Positions 17,873 through 27,838 of a stretch of 64,000 bases of DNA are shown piece after piece (the first letter of the stretch is position 1; every line of letters begins with the position of its first letter). The stretch comes from Pseudomonas sp. SID14000. Lineage in GTDB: Bacteria > Pseudomonadota > Gammaproteobacteria > Pseudomonadales > Pseudomonadaceae. The notes beneath the pieces are model-generated. The model saw only the letters and a program-made list of their open reading frames with translations. It did not search any database and was not told the origin of the DNA. Both the position numbers and the translations under genes were made by a program. Where the stretch lies: positions 248,001-312,000 of the forward strand of contig NZ_NFZQ01000007.1 in NCBI RefSeq assembly GCF_002165135.1, given 5' to 3'.

Positions 17873-20800
17873 TCAATGGTTCTGAATCACTGCGATTTCC
17901 CGCTCTGCCATCTTGTAGCTGGCGCTTTGCCCGCGAACTCGATTGGCCGCAGCCTTGGATTTTTCCACGAAGGTATTGCCATTGAGGTACATCTCCTCAA
18001 TCGCTTGAGCCAGTTGCTCGTAGTTTTCTGGTTCGACCACGTAGCCGGAGGTGTGGTCGACGAACTCGGGAACGGCGGCTACAGCCGTAGTGACCGGCAC
18101 CAGGCCTGACGACATGGCTTCGTCGCGGGATACCCCCTGGGTGTCCATACGGCTCGGGCAAAGGAAGATGCCGTAGTCCTTGTGCGTATCTGCAATTTCC
18201 GTGTGATTGAGGAAGCCCTGCTGGATCTTTACGTTGCTGAAGTTGCGCAGCGGTTTCAGGGTTTCGTCAAACAGTGGGCCGTCACCGATCAGGCAGAACT
18301 CCATGTCGTTGAACCAGGATTTACCCGCCAGGCTCTGGATCGCTTTCACGGTCAGGTCGTTGGCATAGGTCTTCGAGGTATATGGACGAATGGACAGCAC
18401 TTTCTTGCGCTGCTCGACCGACTTTTCGCGATAGTCGAACAAGTCGGTGTTGATCGGGTTGTGAATGATTTCGAACTGGCCTTCCGGTAGGCGGAATCCA
18501 AGGTCTTCCATCACTTCTTCCGCGAAGTAGCGCGATACGAACACCAGTTTCAGGTTCGGGTGCATCGGCTGCAGCAGTTCGCGCCAGAACGTCATGCGTT
18601 TTTCGCTGGCGAGCTTGCCCAGGCGCAGTTGCTCATCAGTGGTGAAGTTGAACTCACGACGCCACCAAGGCTGGATATCTGAACCATGTACCCAGACAGT
18701 GATGCGCGTGCTATTCAGGAACGGACGCAGTGCGTTCCACATCTGCTCGTCGAGGAAGTGCACGAGGATCGACTTGTAGCGATTTTTCTCGAGCATTTTT
18801 GTCAAGGTCGAAGTGCAGCCGGTAACCACGTCGACGTTCTGGAACTCGTGGTAGCTGACCGTTTCGTTCGGTCGCAGCCGGAATACGTCTACGTTGACCC
18901 CACGCTCTTGGTATGCCGTGACCCGGGTGTGTACGAACTTGTTGCGGTACAGGTCAGAATAGGTCGGGTAGTGGTTGGTCAGTAGCAAGTGCTCACTGCG
19001 GCCCATCATTTCAGATGGCTGCAGGTTGCGGTGCCCCAAGACCAGTGCCTTCAGTTCGGCACTGCCTGCAGCATAGGCGCGCAAACCGAAGCGAATGTAG
19101 ACGGCTTCCGGTGGAATGTCGGCAGTCTGGTTGCGATTGGCATACTGCATCACATGGCTGATACGCTGCTTGTCGGCATCCAGGAACAGCACGACCAGCT
19201 GCAGGTTCAGGCCAGGAGTGCAGTCAACGAACAGCTTGAGGCGGCCATCTTCGCAGCCCAGTTCATCCACACGGACTTCCTGCTGGGCATAGATATATTC
19301 ATGCTTGCCATCGGCCAGCTTGGAGTGCACGCGCCAGGTATCGCCGTCGACGACCAGGTCAACGAATTTGTTGCGAACGACGCCAAACATCTCGGCCAAA
19401 CCGCGTCCCGTGATCTCCGGTGCGTCGTGGCTGATCTGCAGCGGGGCAATGGACTCCGCACGCGCCTGCAACTGGTCGATGGTCATGCCGAGGTTCAGCT
19501 CGAGATCGTCGACTTTGGCGCTGATGTTTTCATGCTGTGCAGCGCCGTTCTCGCAATAGTTGAACGGGTCGATGGCCAGGCCCTGGGCATGGGTGTACTG
19601 CAGCGACGGCAGGTTCTTCAGCCAATTGCGCAGCGGTTGTCCGGCAACGATTTCGGTAGCAACCAGCGAACGGCGGGCGCTCAGCGTCTGGGTCGGGCGA
19701 TAGGCCTGTTCGTTCCACTGCAGTTCGGCAGTGTGGCCCTTGCAGGTGAAGTGGGCCGCTTTACCGACTACCTGGGCGCGGCTGTAGCGGGTAGCCAGCG
19801 CCAGGTCGAGCAGATAGTTCGGGCCGTAGTAGTCGCCAGGCACAAAGGCGGCGACCCAAGGTGTATTGCCAACCAGTTCGCCCAGCGAGGTCTTTTTCAG
19901 CTGTGCCGGCTTGAGTACCAGGATGCGCGGGTCATCACTGACGATGCTGCTCTGGTAGGCATCGCTGATGATGACCATGCGCACCTGGCTGTAGGTCTGA
20001 CGGTTCAGATGGGCGCGCAGCATGTCGAACTGTTCGCGGTCCTGGGCTTCACCGATCACTACGATTTCCGGCAGGCGCTGGGCCCTCGCGGTACCGGTGA
20101 CCTTGCTCATCACGTATTCCAGACGCTGGGTGTAGGTGTGCTCCTGCATCACTTTGCGCAGGGCTGCCAGCCGCAGCTTGTCACTGTTCAGCGGGTCTTC
20201 GGCCAACAATTGCAGGCGGCGCAGCATTTCCTCGCCGTTGTCGGTGGTAACGACCAGATCGCCGAACAGCAGGCGTACACCGCGCGAGAAGTTGCTCACG
20301 GTCAGGGTGTTGCAGCCGAGCAATTCGAAGACGCGACGGGCAAACATCGATTGCGATTGCTTGATCGAGTTCAGGTTGATCGCATAGCGGTAGCCCTTGT
20401 AGGCCGTGTCAATCTTCTCGAAGGGCAGGGTACCGACGATATAGGGCTGGTATTCCTCTGGGAACTGGTAGTTCGCATCGTTCTTGCCGAAGTTGCGGTC
20501 GAAGATTTCCAGCGGACGGAACTTCGGCAGCTCGCAGACGAAGTTGCCCAGGTCGCGGGTACGCTCGGGGTAACGAACGTAGTAAGCCCCGGCAAAGCAG
20601 AAGGCGTCCTTGCGTTCGTATAGCTCGACGGGGTTGTGCAGCGCAGGCTGGCAGGCGAACGGCAGCAGGTAGACGCGGTCGTGACCGAGTGCTCCTCTAT
20701 AGCGGTGAATACAGTCGATATCGGTGGTGAATACGTGGTCGAACTGTTTGGCGGTGGTCAGGAAGGTCTCGAAGTGAACCGGGTCTTCCTTGTTCCAGAA

Positions 20801-23800
20801 CACGGTTGGTACCTTGTTCTGACGGCACCAGGCCAGAATGTCCTGCAGCTCCTGGCCGTTGTGGCCGACTTTGCTGCCCCATAGGTCATCCTTGCCGCGC
20901 CAGGCGGACTCGATGAACAGCAATTCCGGGCCAAAGCCTTCGATTTCCGCTTTCCAGTTGGTTGGGGTGAGCGGCATCAGGTCACATTCGTAACGATAGG
21001 AGCCGAAGGTGAACTCATCCATCACGCACGCCACTTTCAGGCGGCTGACAGGCTGGTCCGCCTGACGCAGCAGGGTACTGCGGCTCTGCTCGCTGGTCGG
21101 CAGGGCTGCTGGCAGCTTCAGGTAGTTTTCATCTTGTACCGGTGCCGGCGGCAGCAGCGCCTTGCGCGGTTCGTTGGCCAGCAGCTTCTGCTCGTTTTGC
21201 TGGCGTTGCTGGCTGGCTTTGCGGTACAGGCGTAGCAGGCGGATTGGCAGCTTGACCAAGCCGCCCAGCGAGGTCGCGCTGTTCTTGATCTGGTAGCCGA
21301 GCTGATAGGTCATGCTTGCGCGGGTTTTCACCAGGCGCTGCTCTGCTAGGTGGCGCTGGGTGTTAGCGCGCTCCAGATTTTCATTGAGCTCGTCGATCTT
21401 GCGCTGCTGAGCGGTACTGCGTTCAAGCAATTGATTGAGGCTGGCCTTCAATTGCGGGATTTGTTCGCCGGTCAGGGCGCGGTACTTCATGTTTGCCGCA
21501 CCAAGGCCAGCCTTGGACGAGTTGAGTTCGGTTTCAAGTTGCTCGCGCAGACCTTGCCACTCTTTATTGGTGGCAACGAGGCTGGCTTCAGCTGCCTGAC
21601 GGCTGGCCCTTTCAAGCATCAGCTGTTCTTCGAGCATTTCTTTGGCCAGGTTGAGCGACGCAATGGTCTCTGCCATGGCCACCCGCGCTTCCTCAGATTC
21701 AGTGGTGGCAGGTGTCAGCTTAAGCAGTTGGTCTTCCAGCTGGGTACGTTGTTCAAGCAAGGCTTTGATGGAGTTTGCCTGGGCGGTATGCTCACGCTGG
21801 CTTTGGGCTTGAGCGTCATTCATCAGCTGCAACTGAACTTCCAGTTCAGTCTGCCGGCCTTGCAGTGCAATGACCGTTTCGGCATGAGCTGCATTAGCCA
21901 GCTGGCTTTGAAATTGCAGTTCGTTCATGGCTTGCCGCTGCTTGCTCAGCTCTGCCTTCAGTTCAGCTTGACGTGCTTTCAACAGGGCAATGGTCTCTGC
22001 CTGAGCAGCGTCGGCCCGTTGGGTTTGGGCCTGCAATTCGTTCATATACTCCAACTCGCTTTCAAGTTCGGCTTCCAGTTCCGCTTGGCGCATGCGCAGC
22101 GTGGTGATCGTGTTGTCTTTCTCAGCAATATCCTGCTTGCTTTGGGATTGCAGACGGGTCGTTGCATCAATCTGGTTTTGCAATTCAGCACCCATCGTCG
22201 CCAACTGTTCGTGTAATCCTGCGATGGTTTCAAGGTGGGCAGTGTTGGCTTGGTCAGCCTGGGTCTGAAGCTCGCTCATTGCTTGCAAATGGCGTTCAAG
22301 GTCGGATTCCAGCGCCGTTTTCTGGGCTTGCAACTCAGCAATAGTCTGCAGATGTGCTGCCTCTGCGCGTTGAGCCTGAGCCTGATAGTCGCTCATTGCC
22401 TGCGCCTGGTTTACCAGCTCGGCTTGCAATGCTGCCTGTTGGGTGTGTAGCGCAGTGATCGCGTCAATATGCTCTGCGTTTTTCTGTTGTGCATTGAGCA
22501 GTAGTTCAGCCGCTTGTCGCTGCTGGCTTTCCTGTTCGGCTTGCAAAGCCACCTGCTGGGCACGTAACGCAGTGATTGTGTCGATATGCTCTGCGTTTTT
22601 CTGTTGTGCATCGAGCAGTAGGCCAGCCGCTTGTTGCTGCTGGCTTTCCTGTTCGGCTTGCAAAGCCACCTGTTGGGCACGTAACGCAGTGATTGTCTCT
22701 AGATGCTCTGCGTTCTTCTGCTGAGCATCGAGCAGTAGTTCAGCCGCCTGTTGCTGCTGGCTTTCCTGTTCGGCTAGCAGTGCCGCCTGTTGGGCGCGTA
22801 ACGCGGTGATCGCGTCGATATGCTCTGCGTTTTTCTGTTGTTCATCGAGCAGTAGTTCAGCTGCTTGTTGCTGCTGGCTTTCCTGTTCGGCTTTCAATGC
22901 TGCCTGATAGGCGCGCAGGTCGGTGATGGTGGCGATATGGCTATCGATGATTTCCTGCGCCTGAGACAACTGGTCGGCTACAGCCTTGCACTGCTCTTCC
23001 TGCGCCCGTTGCTTCTCTGCAGAGCCACGCAGCTCGGCAGTTGCCTCAGTCAATTGCTTTTGAGTTTTGGCGTACTGATTCTGCAACTCGTCGAGTCGCA
23101 GCTTCGCGTCAGCCAGGCTTTGTGCGCGAGCTTCCTCAACCGCCGCTAACTGCTGTTCAAGTTGGCCATACTGCTCGGTCGCAACACGATACTTTTTGTT
23201 GGCTTCCACCAGTCGCTGCGTGGTCTCTTCAAGCTCCCGGACACGCTGTGCCTTGGCTTCGAGGATCTCCCGGTTGGATTTTTGGAGCGTTGCGATTTCT
23301 GCTTCGCGCGTTTGCAATTGTTTGAAAAGCGCTTCGGCTTTTTGCACTTCTGGCTTCAGCAGAGTGATTTGCTCAGTAGCACCGCGATACTTTTTATTGG
23401 CCTCTTCCAGACGCTTGCCGATTGCCGCGAGATTCTCGCGCAAAGTGCGCTCGATGGATTCGAATGCCTTTTCCAGCTCACGAACGCGATCAACGGTCAG
23501 CGAGTCGATGACACCTGGCTTGTGCGTATCGCCCTTCACCGCAACGATGCCCAACCATTTGCCGAGCATCTTCACATCGATGATCTGCAAGTGCTCGGCC
23601 AGCAGCCGGAACGGTTCCATCAGGTAGAACGTGTGCTTGTGGTCAATGAAGTCATTGACCCCGAACGGCACGGTGATCACCAGCCGGCCACCCTGCTTGA
23701 GCAGGTCGTAGGCCTTCTCAACGAACAACTCCGGGCGTACCAGGTGTTCGAGCACTTCGCTGATGACGATGGTGTCCGGTTCAACCTCGAGCGTGTCCAG

Positions 23801-24148
23801 CGCGAGGAAGTCTGAATTGATATACGTGACGTTCTGCTGGATGTGTGCAGGCTCGGCGGACAGGTAGCCTTTGGCCTCTTCAATGGCCTGCGGGCTGGTG
23901 TCCACACCGGTGACCTGGCAGCCTTCACGTGCCAGCAGCAGGGGCACGATGCCCTGCGAGCAGCCGACATCCAGGATCCGGCGCCCTTTTACCTGGGCGC
24001 AGATCCAATGGATGCGGGACTGCGTTTCCCGCATGAACTGATCCCCCAGCTTGCCGTAATAGGCTTCCATCACGCGGTCATGAATATCGGCCAAAGGTGA
24101 AGGCAGCTCTGTGTTCACGGTAGGTTTCTCAAGCGTAGGGTTGTTCAT
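17873..24148 (-). CDS. Giant methyltransferase / coiled-coil / multi-glycosyltransferase protein
   Basis: A 2091-residue cytoplasmic protein. Residues 45-205 are a class I SAM methyltransferase (LDVGCSQG 59-66, Asp83, SEVLEHL 130-136). Residues about 222-950 are nearly unbroken coiled coil. Residues 1037-1350 resemble CgeB-type GT-B transferases (FCFAGAYYVRYPERT, VFELLGCNTLTVSNF). Residues 1360-1480 look like a GT2-related piece (FVPGDYYGPNYLLDLALATRYS). Residues 1590-1705 appear beta-rich. Residues 1715-2091 are a GT4 enzyme (VHGSDIQPWW, FLCPSRMDTQGVSRDEAMSSGLVPV). The layout recalls WsaE and WbdD, which extend and methyl-cap O-chains. It follows wecC by 13 bases. Confidence 0.88.
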   Translation of the reverse strand: MNNPTLEKPTVNTELPSPLADIHDRVMEAYYGKLGDQFMRETQSRIHWICAQVKGRRILDVGCSQGIVPLLLAREGCQVTGVDTSPQAIEEAKGYLSAEPAHIQQNVTYINSDFLALDTLEVEPDTIVISEVLEHLVRPELFVEKAYDLLKQGGRLVITVPFGVNDFIDHKHTFYLMEPFRLLAEHLQIIDVKMLGKWLGIVAVKGDTHKPGVIDSLTVDRVRELEKAFESIERTLRENLAAIGKRLEEANKKYRGATEQITLLKPEVQKAEALFKQLQTREAEIATLQKSNREILEAKAQRVRELEETTQRLVEANKKYRVATEQYGQLEQQLAAVEEARAQSLADAKLRLDELQNQYAKTQKQLTEATAELRGSAEKQRAQEEQCKAVADQLSQAQEIIDSHIATITDLRAYQAALKAEQESQQQQAAELLLDEQQKNAEHIDAITALRAQQAALLAEQESQQQQAAELLLDAQQKNAEHLETITALRAQQVALQAEQESQQQQAAGLLLDAQQKNAEHIDTITALRAQQVALQAEQESQQRQAAELLLNAQQKNAEHIDAITALHTQQAALQAELVNQAQAMSDYQAQAQRAEAAHLQTIAELQAQKTALESDLERHLQAMSELQTQADQANTAHLETIAGLHEQLATMGAELQNQIDATTRLQSQSKQDIAEKDNTITTLRMRQAELEAELESELEYMNELQAQTQRADAAQAETIALLKARQAELKAELSKQRQAMNELQFQSQLANAAHAETVIALQGRQTELEVQLQLMNDAQAQSQREHTAQANSIKALLEQRTQLEDQLLKLTPATTESEEARVAMAETIASLNLAKEMLEEQLMLERASRQAAEASLVATNKEWQGLREQLETELNSSKAGLGAANMKYRALTGEQIPQLKASLNQLLERSTAQQRKIDELNENLERANTQRHLAEQRLVKTRASMTYQLGYQIKNSATSLGGLVKLPIRLLRLYRKASQQRQQNEQKLLANEPRKALLPPAPVQDENYLKLPAALPTSEQSRSTLLRQADQPVSRLKVACVMDEFTFGSYRYECDLMPLTPTNWKAEIEGFGPELLFIESAWRGKDDLWGSKVGHNGQELQDILAWCRQNKVPTVFWNKEDPVHFETFLTTAKQFDHVFTTDIDCIHRYRGALGHDRVYLLPFACQPALHNPVELYERKDAFCFAGAYYVRYPERTRDLGNFVCELPKFRPLEIFDRNFGKNDANYQFPEEYQPYIVGTLPFEKIDTAYKGYRYAINLNSIKQSQSMFARRVFELLGCNTLTVSNFSRGVRLLFGDLVVTTDNGEEMLRRLQLLAEDPLNSDKLRLAALRKVMQEHTYTQRLEYVMSKVTGTARAQRLPEIVVIGEAQDREQFDMLRAHLNRQTYSQVRMVIISDAYQSSIVSDDPRILVLKPAQLKKTSLGELVGNTPWVAAFVPGDYYGPNYLLDLALATRYSRAQVVGKAAHFTCKGHTAELQWNEQAYRPTQTLSARRSLVATEIVAGQPLRNWLKNLPSLQYTHAQGLAIDPFNYCENGAAQHENISAKVDDLELNLGMTIDQLQARAESIAPLQISHDAPEITGRGLAEMFGVVRNKFVDLVVDGDTWRVHSKLADGKHEYIYAQQEVRVDELGCEDGRLKLFVDCTPGLNLQLVVLFLDADKQRISHVMQYANRNQTADIPPEAVYIRFGLRAYAAGSAELKALVLGHRNLQPSEMMGRSEHLLLTNHYPTYSDLYRNKFVHTRVTAYQERGVNVDVFRLRPNETVSYHEFQNVDVVTGCTSTLTKMLEKNRYKSILVHFLDEQMWNALRPFLNSTRITVWVHGSDIQPWWRREFNFTTDEQLRLGKLASEKRMTFWRELLQPMHPNLKLVFVSRYFAEEVMEDLGFRLPEGQFEIIHNPINTDLFDYREKSVEQRKKVLSIRPYTSKTYANDLTVKAIQSLAGKSWFNDMEFCLIGDGPLFDETLKPLRNFSNVKIQQGFLNHTEIADTHKDYGIFLCPSRMDTQGVSRDEAMSSGLVPVTTAVAAVPEFVDHTSGYVVEPENYEQLAQAIEEMYLNGNTFVEKSKAAANRVRGQSASYKMAEREIAVIQNH
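21669..22939 (-). repeat. Tandem 117-bp coding repeats (39-residue coiled-coil units)
   Basis: Within the giant gene the unit begins at residues 404, 443, 482, 521, 560, 599, 638, 677, 716 and 755, a spacing of exactly 39 ten times, then two shorter units near 790 and 826. The consensus runs HI-D-TITALRAQQ-AL-AEQESQQQQAAELLL. The first five units (about 22355-22939) are nearly identical in DNA, for example sharing ATATGCTCTGCGTTTTTCTG on the plus strand; later ones have diverged. Thirty-nine residues equal four heptads plus one hendecad. Confidence 0.9.
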
Positions 24149-24161
24149 GCGGTTCGATCCA

Positions 24162-25424
24162 TCAAGCCTGGGTAACGCCGGCAGCGTCGATCACGAAGGC
24201 CGCGTCGCGCACGTTGAAGGTGCCGCGGAACTCGCGGTGTTTCACCAGCAGTACGTGGATGTCGGCGCTATCCTGGGCAAAGTCGAACTCCACATGCTCG
24301 TGGCGTGCCAGGCGCTGCGGCAGGGCTTCGATGTTCGGTTCGACCAGTTGCAGGGTGGCTTCCAGCTCGTTGCCCAGGCGCTCGGCGATGCTCAGTGCCG
24401 GGCTTTCGCGCAGGTCGTCGATGTCGGCCTTGAAGGCCAGGCCGTAGCAGGCAATCTTCACTTGCTGGGCCGACTTGCCCGGGTTCTTGATCAGGAAGTT
24501 GGCCAGGGCCATCTTGACCTTTTCGATCACCCACTCAGGCTTGCTGTCGTTGACCACGCGGGCGGTGCGGATCAGGCGCGCCTGCTCTGGGGTCTGGCTG
24601 ACGATGAACCATGGGTCGACGGCGATGCAGTGGCCGCCCACGCCAGGGCCTGGTTGCAGGATGTTGACGCGCGGGTGGTGGTTGGCCAGGCGAATCAGCT
24701 CCCACACATCGATGTCCAGCTTGTCGCAGATGATCGACAGTTCGTTGGCGAAGGCAATGTTCACGTCGCGGAAGCTGTTTTCGGTCAGCTTGCACATTTC
24801 CGCAGTGCGGGCGTTGGTGACGATGCACTCGCCTTCAACGAAGGTGCGGTACAGGCGTACGGCCGCTTCGGAGCACTTGTTGGTCATGCCGCCGATGATG
24901 CGGTCGTTTTCTACCAGCTCGCGCAGTACGTGGCCCGGCAGTACGCGCTCAGGGCAGTGGGCAACGCGGATGTCGGAATCTTCACCGTGGGTTTGCGGGA
25001 AGCTCAGGTCCGGGCGGGCCTGGGCCAGCCAGAAGGCCATCTGCTCGGTGGCGCCGACCGGGGAGGTGGATTCCAGGATGACCAGGTCGCCTTTTTTCAG
25101 CACGGGCGCGATGGCCTTGCTGGCGGATTCGATGTAGCTCAGGTCCGGCTGGTGGTCATCCATGAACGGGGTCGGCACGGCGATCAGGAAGGCATCGGCA
25201 GCTTCCGGAACGGTGGAGGCGCGCAGGAAACCTTCGGTTACGGCAGCGTGTACCACCATGTCCAGCTCAGGCTCGACGATGTGGATTTCGCCGCGGTTGA
25301 TGGTGTCGACTGCATGCTTGTTTACGTCGATGCCGATGACATGCTTCTTGCGGGCGGCGAAAACGGCGGCGGTTGGCAGACCGATATAGCCCAGGCCTAC
25401 GACGGAAATTTTATTGAAGCTCAT
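24162..25424 (-). CDS. wecC: UDP-N-acetyl-D-mannosamine dehydrogenase
   Basis: A 420-residue UDP-sugar 6-dehydrogenase. [12 protein letters not shown] at residues 8-19 binds NAD, and [13 protein letters not shown] holds the catalytic Cys that carries the thioester during the two-step oxidation. The N-terminal [15 protein letters not shown] and length fit WecC rather than UDP-glucose dehydrogenase. It converts UDP-ManNAc to UDP-ManNAcA using the product of wecB, whose stop overlaps its start by four bases with AAGGA upstream. This supplies an acidic sugar for the glycan. Confidence 0.93.
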   Translation of the reverse strand: MSFNKISVVGLGYIGLPTAAVFAARKKHVIGIDVNKHAVDTINRGEIHIVEPELDMVVHAAVTEGFLRASTVPEAADAFLIAVPTPFMDDHQPDLSYIESASKAIAPVLKKGDLVILESTSPVGATEQMAFWLAQARPDLSFPQTHGEDSDIRVAHCPERVLPGHVLRELVENDRIIGGMTNKCSEAAVRLYRTFVEGECIVTNARTAEMCKLTENSFRDVNIAFANELSIICDKLDIDVWELIRLANHHPRVNILQPGPGVGGHCIAVDPWFIVSQTPEQARLIRTARVVNDSKPEWVIEKVKMALANFLIKNPGKSAQQVKIACYGLAFKADIDDLRESPALSIAERLGNELEATLQLVEPNIEALPQRLARHEHVEFDFAQDSADIHVLLVKHREFRGTFNVRDAAFVIDAAGVTQA

Positions 25425-26563
25425 GCTGCGTCCTTGGAGTTAGAGAAGGCGGAAAGTGCGTCGAGGATTCGCGCGCACGCTTCTCCATCGCCGTAGGGGT
25501 TGTGGGCGAAGCTCATCTCGCGATAGGTCGCATCGTCGGTGAGCAGTTTCGCCAGGTGTTCGGTGATCGATTCAACGTCAGTGCCCACCAGCTTGACGGT
25601 ACCGGCAGCCACGGCTTCCGGGCGCTCGGTGGTGTCACGCATGACCAGTACCGGTTTGCCCAGGGCAGGGGCTTCTTCCTGGATGCCGCCGGAGTCGGTC
25701 AGGATCAGGTACGAGCGGGTCATCAGGTAGACGAACGGCAGGTAGTCCAGCGGCTCGATGAGGTGAATGTTGTTGACGTCGGCCAGCAGGCGGTTGACCG
25801 GTTCGCGCACGTTCGGGTTGAGGTGTACCGGGTAGACGATGTCCACGTCAGGGAACTGGCGTGCGGTTTGTACCAGTGCCTGGCAGATGCGCTCGAAGCC
25901 GCCACCAAAGTTTTCGCGGCGATGGCCGGTGACCAGCACCATGCGGCGCTCGGGGTTCAGGAAGCTGAACTGGTCTTCGAACTGGCTTTTCAGCGCGGGG
26001 CTTTCCAGCTTGCGGACCACTTCCAGCAGCGCGTCGATCACGGTGTTACCGGTGGTGTAGATGGTCGCGGCGTCGGTGCCTTCGCGCAACAGGTTCTCCT
26101 GCGAGGTGGAGGTGGGCGCGAAGTGCAGGGCGGCCAGTGCGCCGGTCAGGCGGCGGTTGCCTTCTTCTGGCCATGGCGAATACAGGTTGCCAGTGCGCAG
26201 GCCGGCTTCAACATGGGCAATCGGAATCTGCTGGTAGTAGGCGGCCAGGCTGGTGGCCAGGGTTGTTGCGGTGTCGCCGTGCACCAGCACCACGTCGGGC
26301 TTGAACTCGGCCAGCACAGGCTTCAGACCCTGCAGGATGGCAGTGGTCACGTCGGTCAGGTCCTGGCCGGGCTTCATGATGTTCAAGTCATAGTCGGGCG
26401 TGATCTCGAACAGCTCCAGTACCTGGTCGAGCATCTGGCGGTGCTGGCCAGTTACGCAGACGCGCGACTCGAAACGGTCGTCCTGGGCAAGGTTGAGGGC
26501 CAGGGGGGCCATTTTGATGGCCTCTGGGCGGGTGCCAAATACGGTGAGGGTCTTGAGGGACAC
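25421..26563 (-). CDS. wecB: UDP-N-acetylglucosamine 2-epimerase (non-hydrolysing)
   Basis: A 380-residue GT-B-fold epimerase with the family start [15 protein letters not shown], the TGQHRQML loop and [15 protein letters not shown], as well as the [28 protein letters not shown] nucleotide-binding region. It interconverts UDP-GlcNAc and UDP-ManNAc. The start codon is GTG. It is the first gene of the leftward operon, so the promoter should lie in the 690-base space to its right. Confidence 0.94.
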   Translation of the reverse strand: MSLKTLTVFGTRPEAIKMAPLALNLAQDDRFESRVCVTGQHRQMLDQVLELFEITPDYDLNIMKPGQDLTDVTTAILQGLKPVLAEFKPDVVLVHGDTATTLATSLAAYYQQIPIAHVEAGLRTGNLYSPWPEEGNRRLTGALAALHFAPTSTSQENLLREGTDAATIYTTGNTVIDALLEVVRKLESPALKSQFEDQFSFLNPERRMVLVTGHRRENFGGGFERICQALVQTARQFPDVDIVYPVHLNPNVREPVNRLLADVNNIHLIEPLDYLPFVYLMTRSYLILTDSGGIQEEAPALGKPVLVMRDTTERPEAVAAGTVKLVGTDVESITEHLAKLLTDDATYREMSFAHNPYGDGEACARILDALSAFSNSKDAA

Positions 26564-27253
26564 GGCGACGGTCTTCTGTGTATTGAGTGAAGGCGATTGG
26601 ATCAGGTGTTACGGGTGCAGATCACAGGTACTACGCAAATCGGCCGGGGGGATTGGCCTGGAGCGCTCCACACACGCAAACGCGAGCGGGGGGCTTTGAG
26701 GGTGGTGAAGAAAAATTCATCTGGCTTGGATCCTTCAAGCGTAGCGATAGTCCAACGCCTGCAAATTTATCACTTCGTCATCAATATGGCATCCCATGTG
26801 GCACGTTTTTTTCCCCCTGATCGTCCGAATTTGCCCATATCAATCGATTGAGCGGATCATATTATTGTAAGTTGTATCAGGAAAAACGATTGTTTGATCT
26901 TATTCAGGCATCATGCCAATAAAGTCAATTCGACGAGGCATACGACAAACGGGCGGGGGCCTTGTCCGGCAAGGCTTGTGGGAAAAACAACAACATTTGG
27001 TCTGAATGAAACCTAGGTTAAACGGGAATTTACCTAGAGGCGTTTTGCCATCATCCTTGTGTCATGAAGTTAACCTGAATTGTGGCGTAACGCCATCACT
27101 TTTGGGTGGGCGAAGTTGATTTTTTTAATGTCGAATTCGGTAACGATTAACCGGGCCAAGTGCCTGTTTGCAATGTGGCTGAACCGCTAGGGTTGATTGC
27201 GCAGCCGAAGGAAAACGGCTGCCGGAAAACGACCAACTCAAGGAGTGTTCACC
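26564..27253. promoter_or_regulatory. AT-rich divergent intergenic region between wecB and comEA
   Basis: The 690 bases carry no gene I can support. The part from about 26720 to 27130 is much AT-richer than its surroundings, a usual property of polysaccharide promoters and of DNA bound by MvaT/H-NS-type proteins. On the minus strand a TTGACT hexamer (about 26926-26931) and TACAAT-AATATGAT further downstream are weak promoter elements. I looked for the ops/JUMPstart element GGCGGTAG in the wecB direction and did not find it. The comEA ribosome site AAGGAG lies at the right end. Confidence 0.45.
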
Positions 27254-27589
27254 ATGCGTAACAATGTTCTGTCGTACCTGCTGCTGCCGCTGTTCGCCAG
27301 CCTGTCCTTTTCCCTGAACGCCGCCCCGGCCAGCGCCACGGCGATGCCCGAGCCGGTGCCGGTGGTAAGCCAACAGCAGGCCCACCAGCCGCAGCGGCTG
27401 GACCTGAACACGGCCGATGCGCTGACTTTGCAGACGGAGTTGAACGGCATAGGGAAGGCCAAGGCCGAGGCCATCGTGGCCTACCGGGAGGCCAATGGGC
27501 CATTTGCTTCGGTGGATGAGCTGCTGGAGATCAAGGGGATTGGGAACGCGTTGCTGGAGCGTAACCGGGACAAGGTAATGGTGGAGTAA
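27254..27589 (+). CDS. comEA: ComEA-family helix-hairpin-helix DNA-binding protein
   Basis: A 111-residue secreted or periplasmic protein. A signal peptide (MRNNVLSYLLLPLFASLSFSLNA) is followed by a Pro/Gln-rich linker and a twin helix-hairpin-helix domain: LNTADALTLQTELNGIGKAKAEAIVAYRE and FASVDELLEIKGIGNALLE. This matches ComEA-type proteins that bind incoming DNA during uptake. The ATG at 27254 has AAGGAG nine bases upstream; an in-frame ATG at 27197 has no such site. It marks the right border of the polysaccharide island, next to wbpM in related genomes that lack the insert. Confidence 0.9.
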   Translation: MRNNVLSYLLLPLFASLSFSLNAAPASATAMPEPVPVVSQQQAHQPQRLDLNTADALTLQTELNGIGKAKAEAIVAYREANGPFASVDELLEIKGIGNALLERNRDKVMVE

Positions 27590-27639
27590 GCGGGGGAGGA
27601 GGGTGAGCCCGGTGGTTTGGGGTTGCCTTCTGGAGCTTG

Positions 27640-27745
27640 GGGCCGCTTTGCAGCCCATCGCGACACAAGGCCGCTCCCACAAGGGGCCGCGTATCTCCTG
27701 GGGGAGCGGCTAGTGTCGCGAAAGGGGCGCAAAGCGCTCCCAGCA
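27640..27745. repeat. REP-type inverted repeat
   Basis: GGGGCCGCTTTGCAGCCC and TCGCGACACAAGGCCGCTCCCAC face a degenerate copy GGGGGAGCGGCTAGTGTCGCGAAA. It lies between comEA and the convergent DUF2897 gene, where it may also end transcription. Confidence 0.75.
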
Positions 27746-27838
27746 AATATCAAACAAAACAATAAGTTAATTATTTGTTTTGCGATGCGTCAAAATATCG
27801 CCTGAAGAGGTGGCTTTTAAGCCCTTTACTTTGACCTT

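Noticed and set aside
18989..20623. Plus-strand open frame of 544 codons opposite the giant gene
   Set aside because: It mirrors the codon bias of the minus-strand gene, has no ribosome site or family pattern and is a shadow frame.
21669..22939. CRISPR array, suggested by regular repeats
   Set aside because: The repeats are in frame, without spacers, and encode a coiled coil.
26564..27253. ops/JUMPstart element expected before an O-antigen operon
   Set aside because: GGCGGTAG was not found in the wecB direction; the CGCTACGC word near 26740 is not a match.
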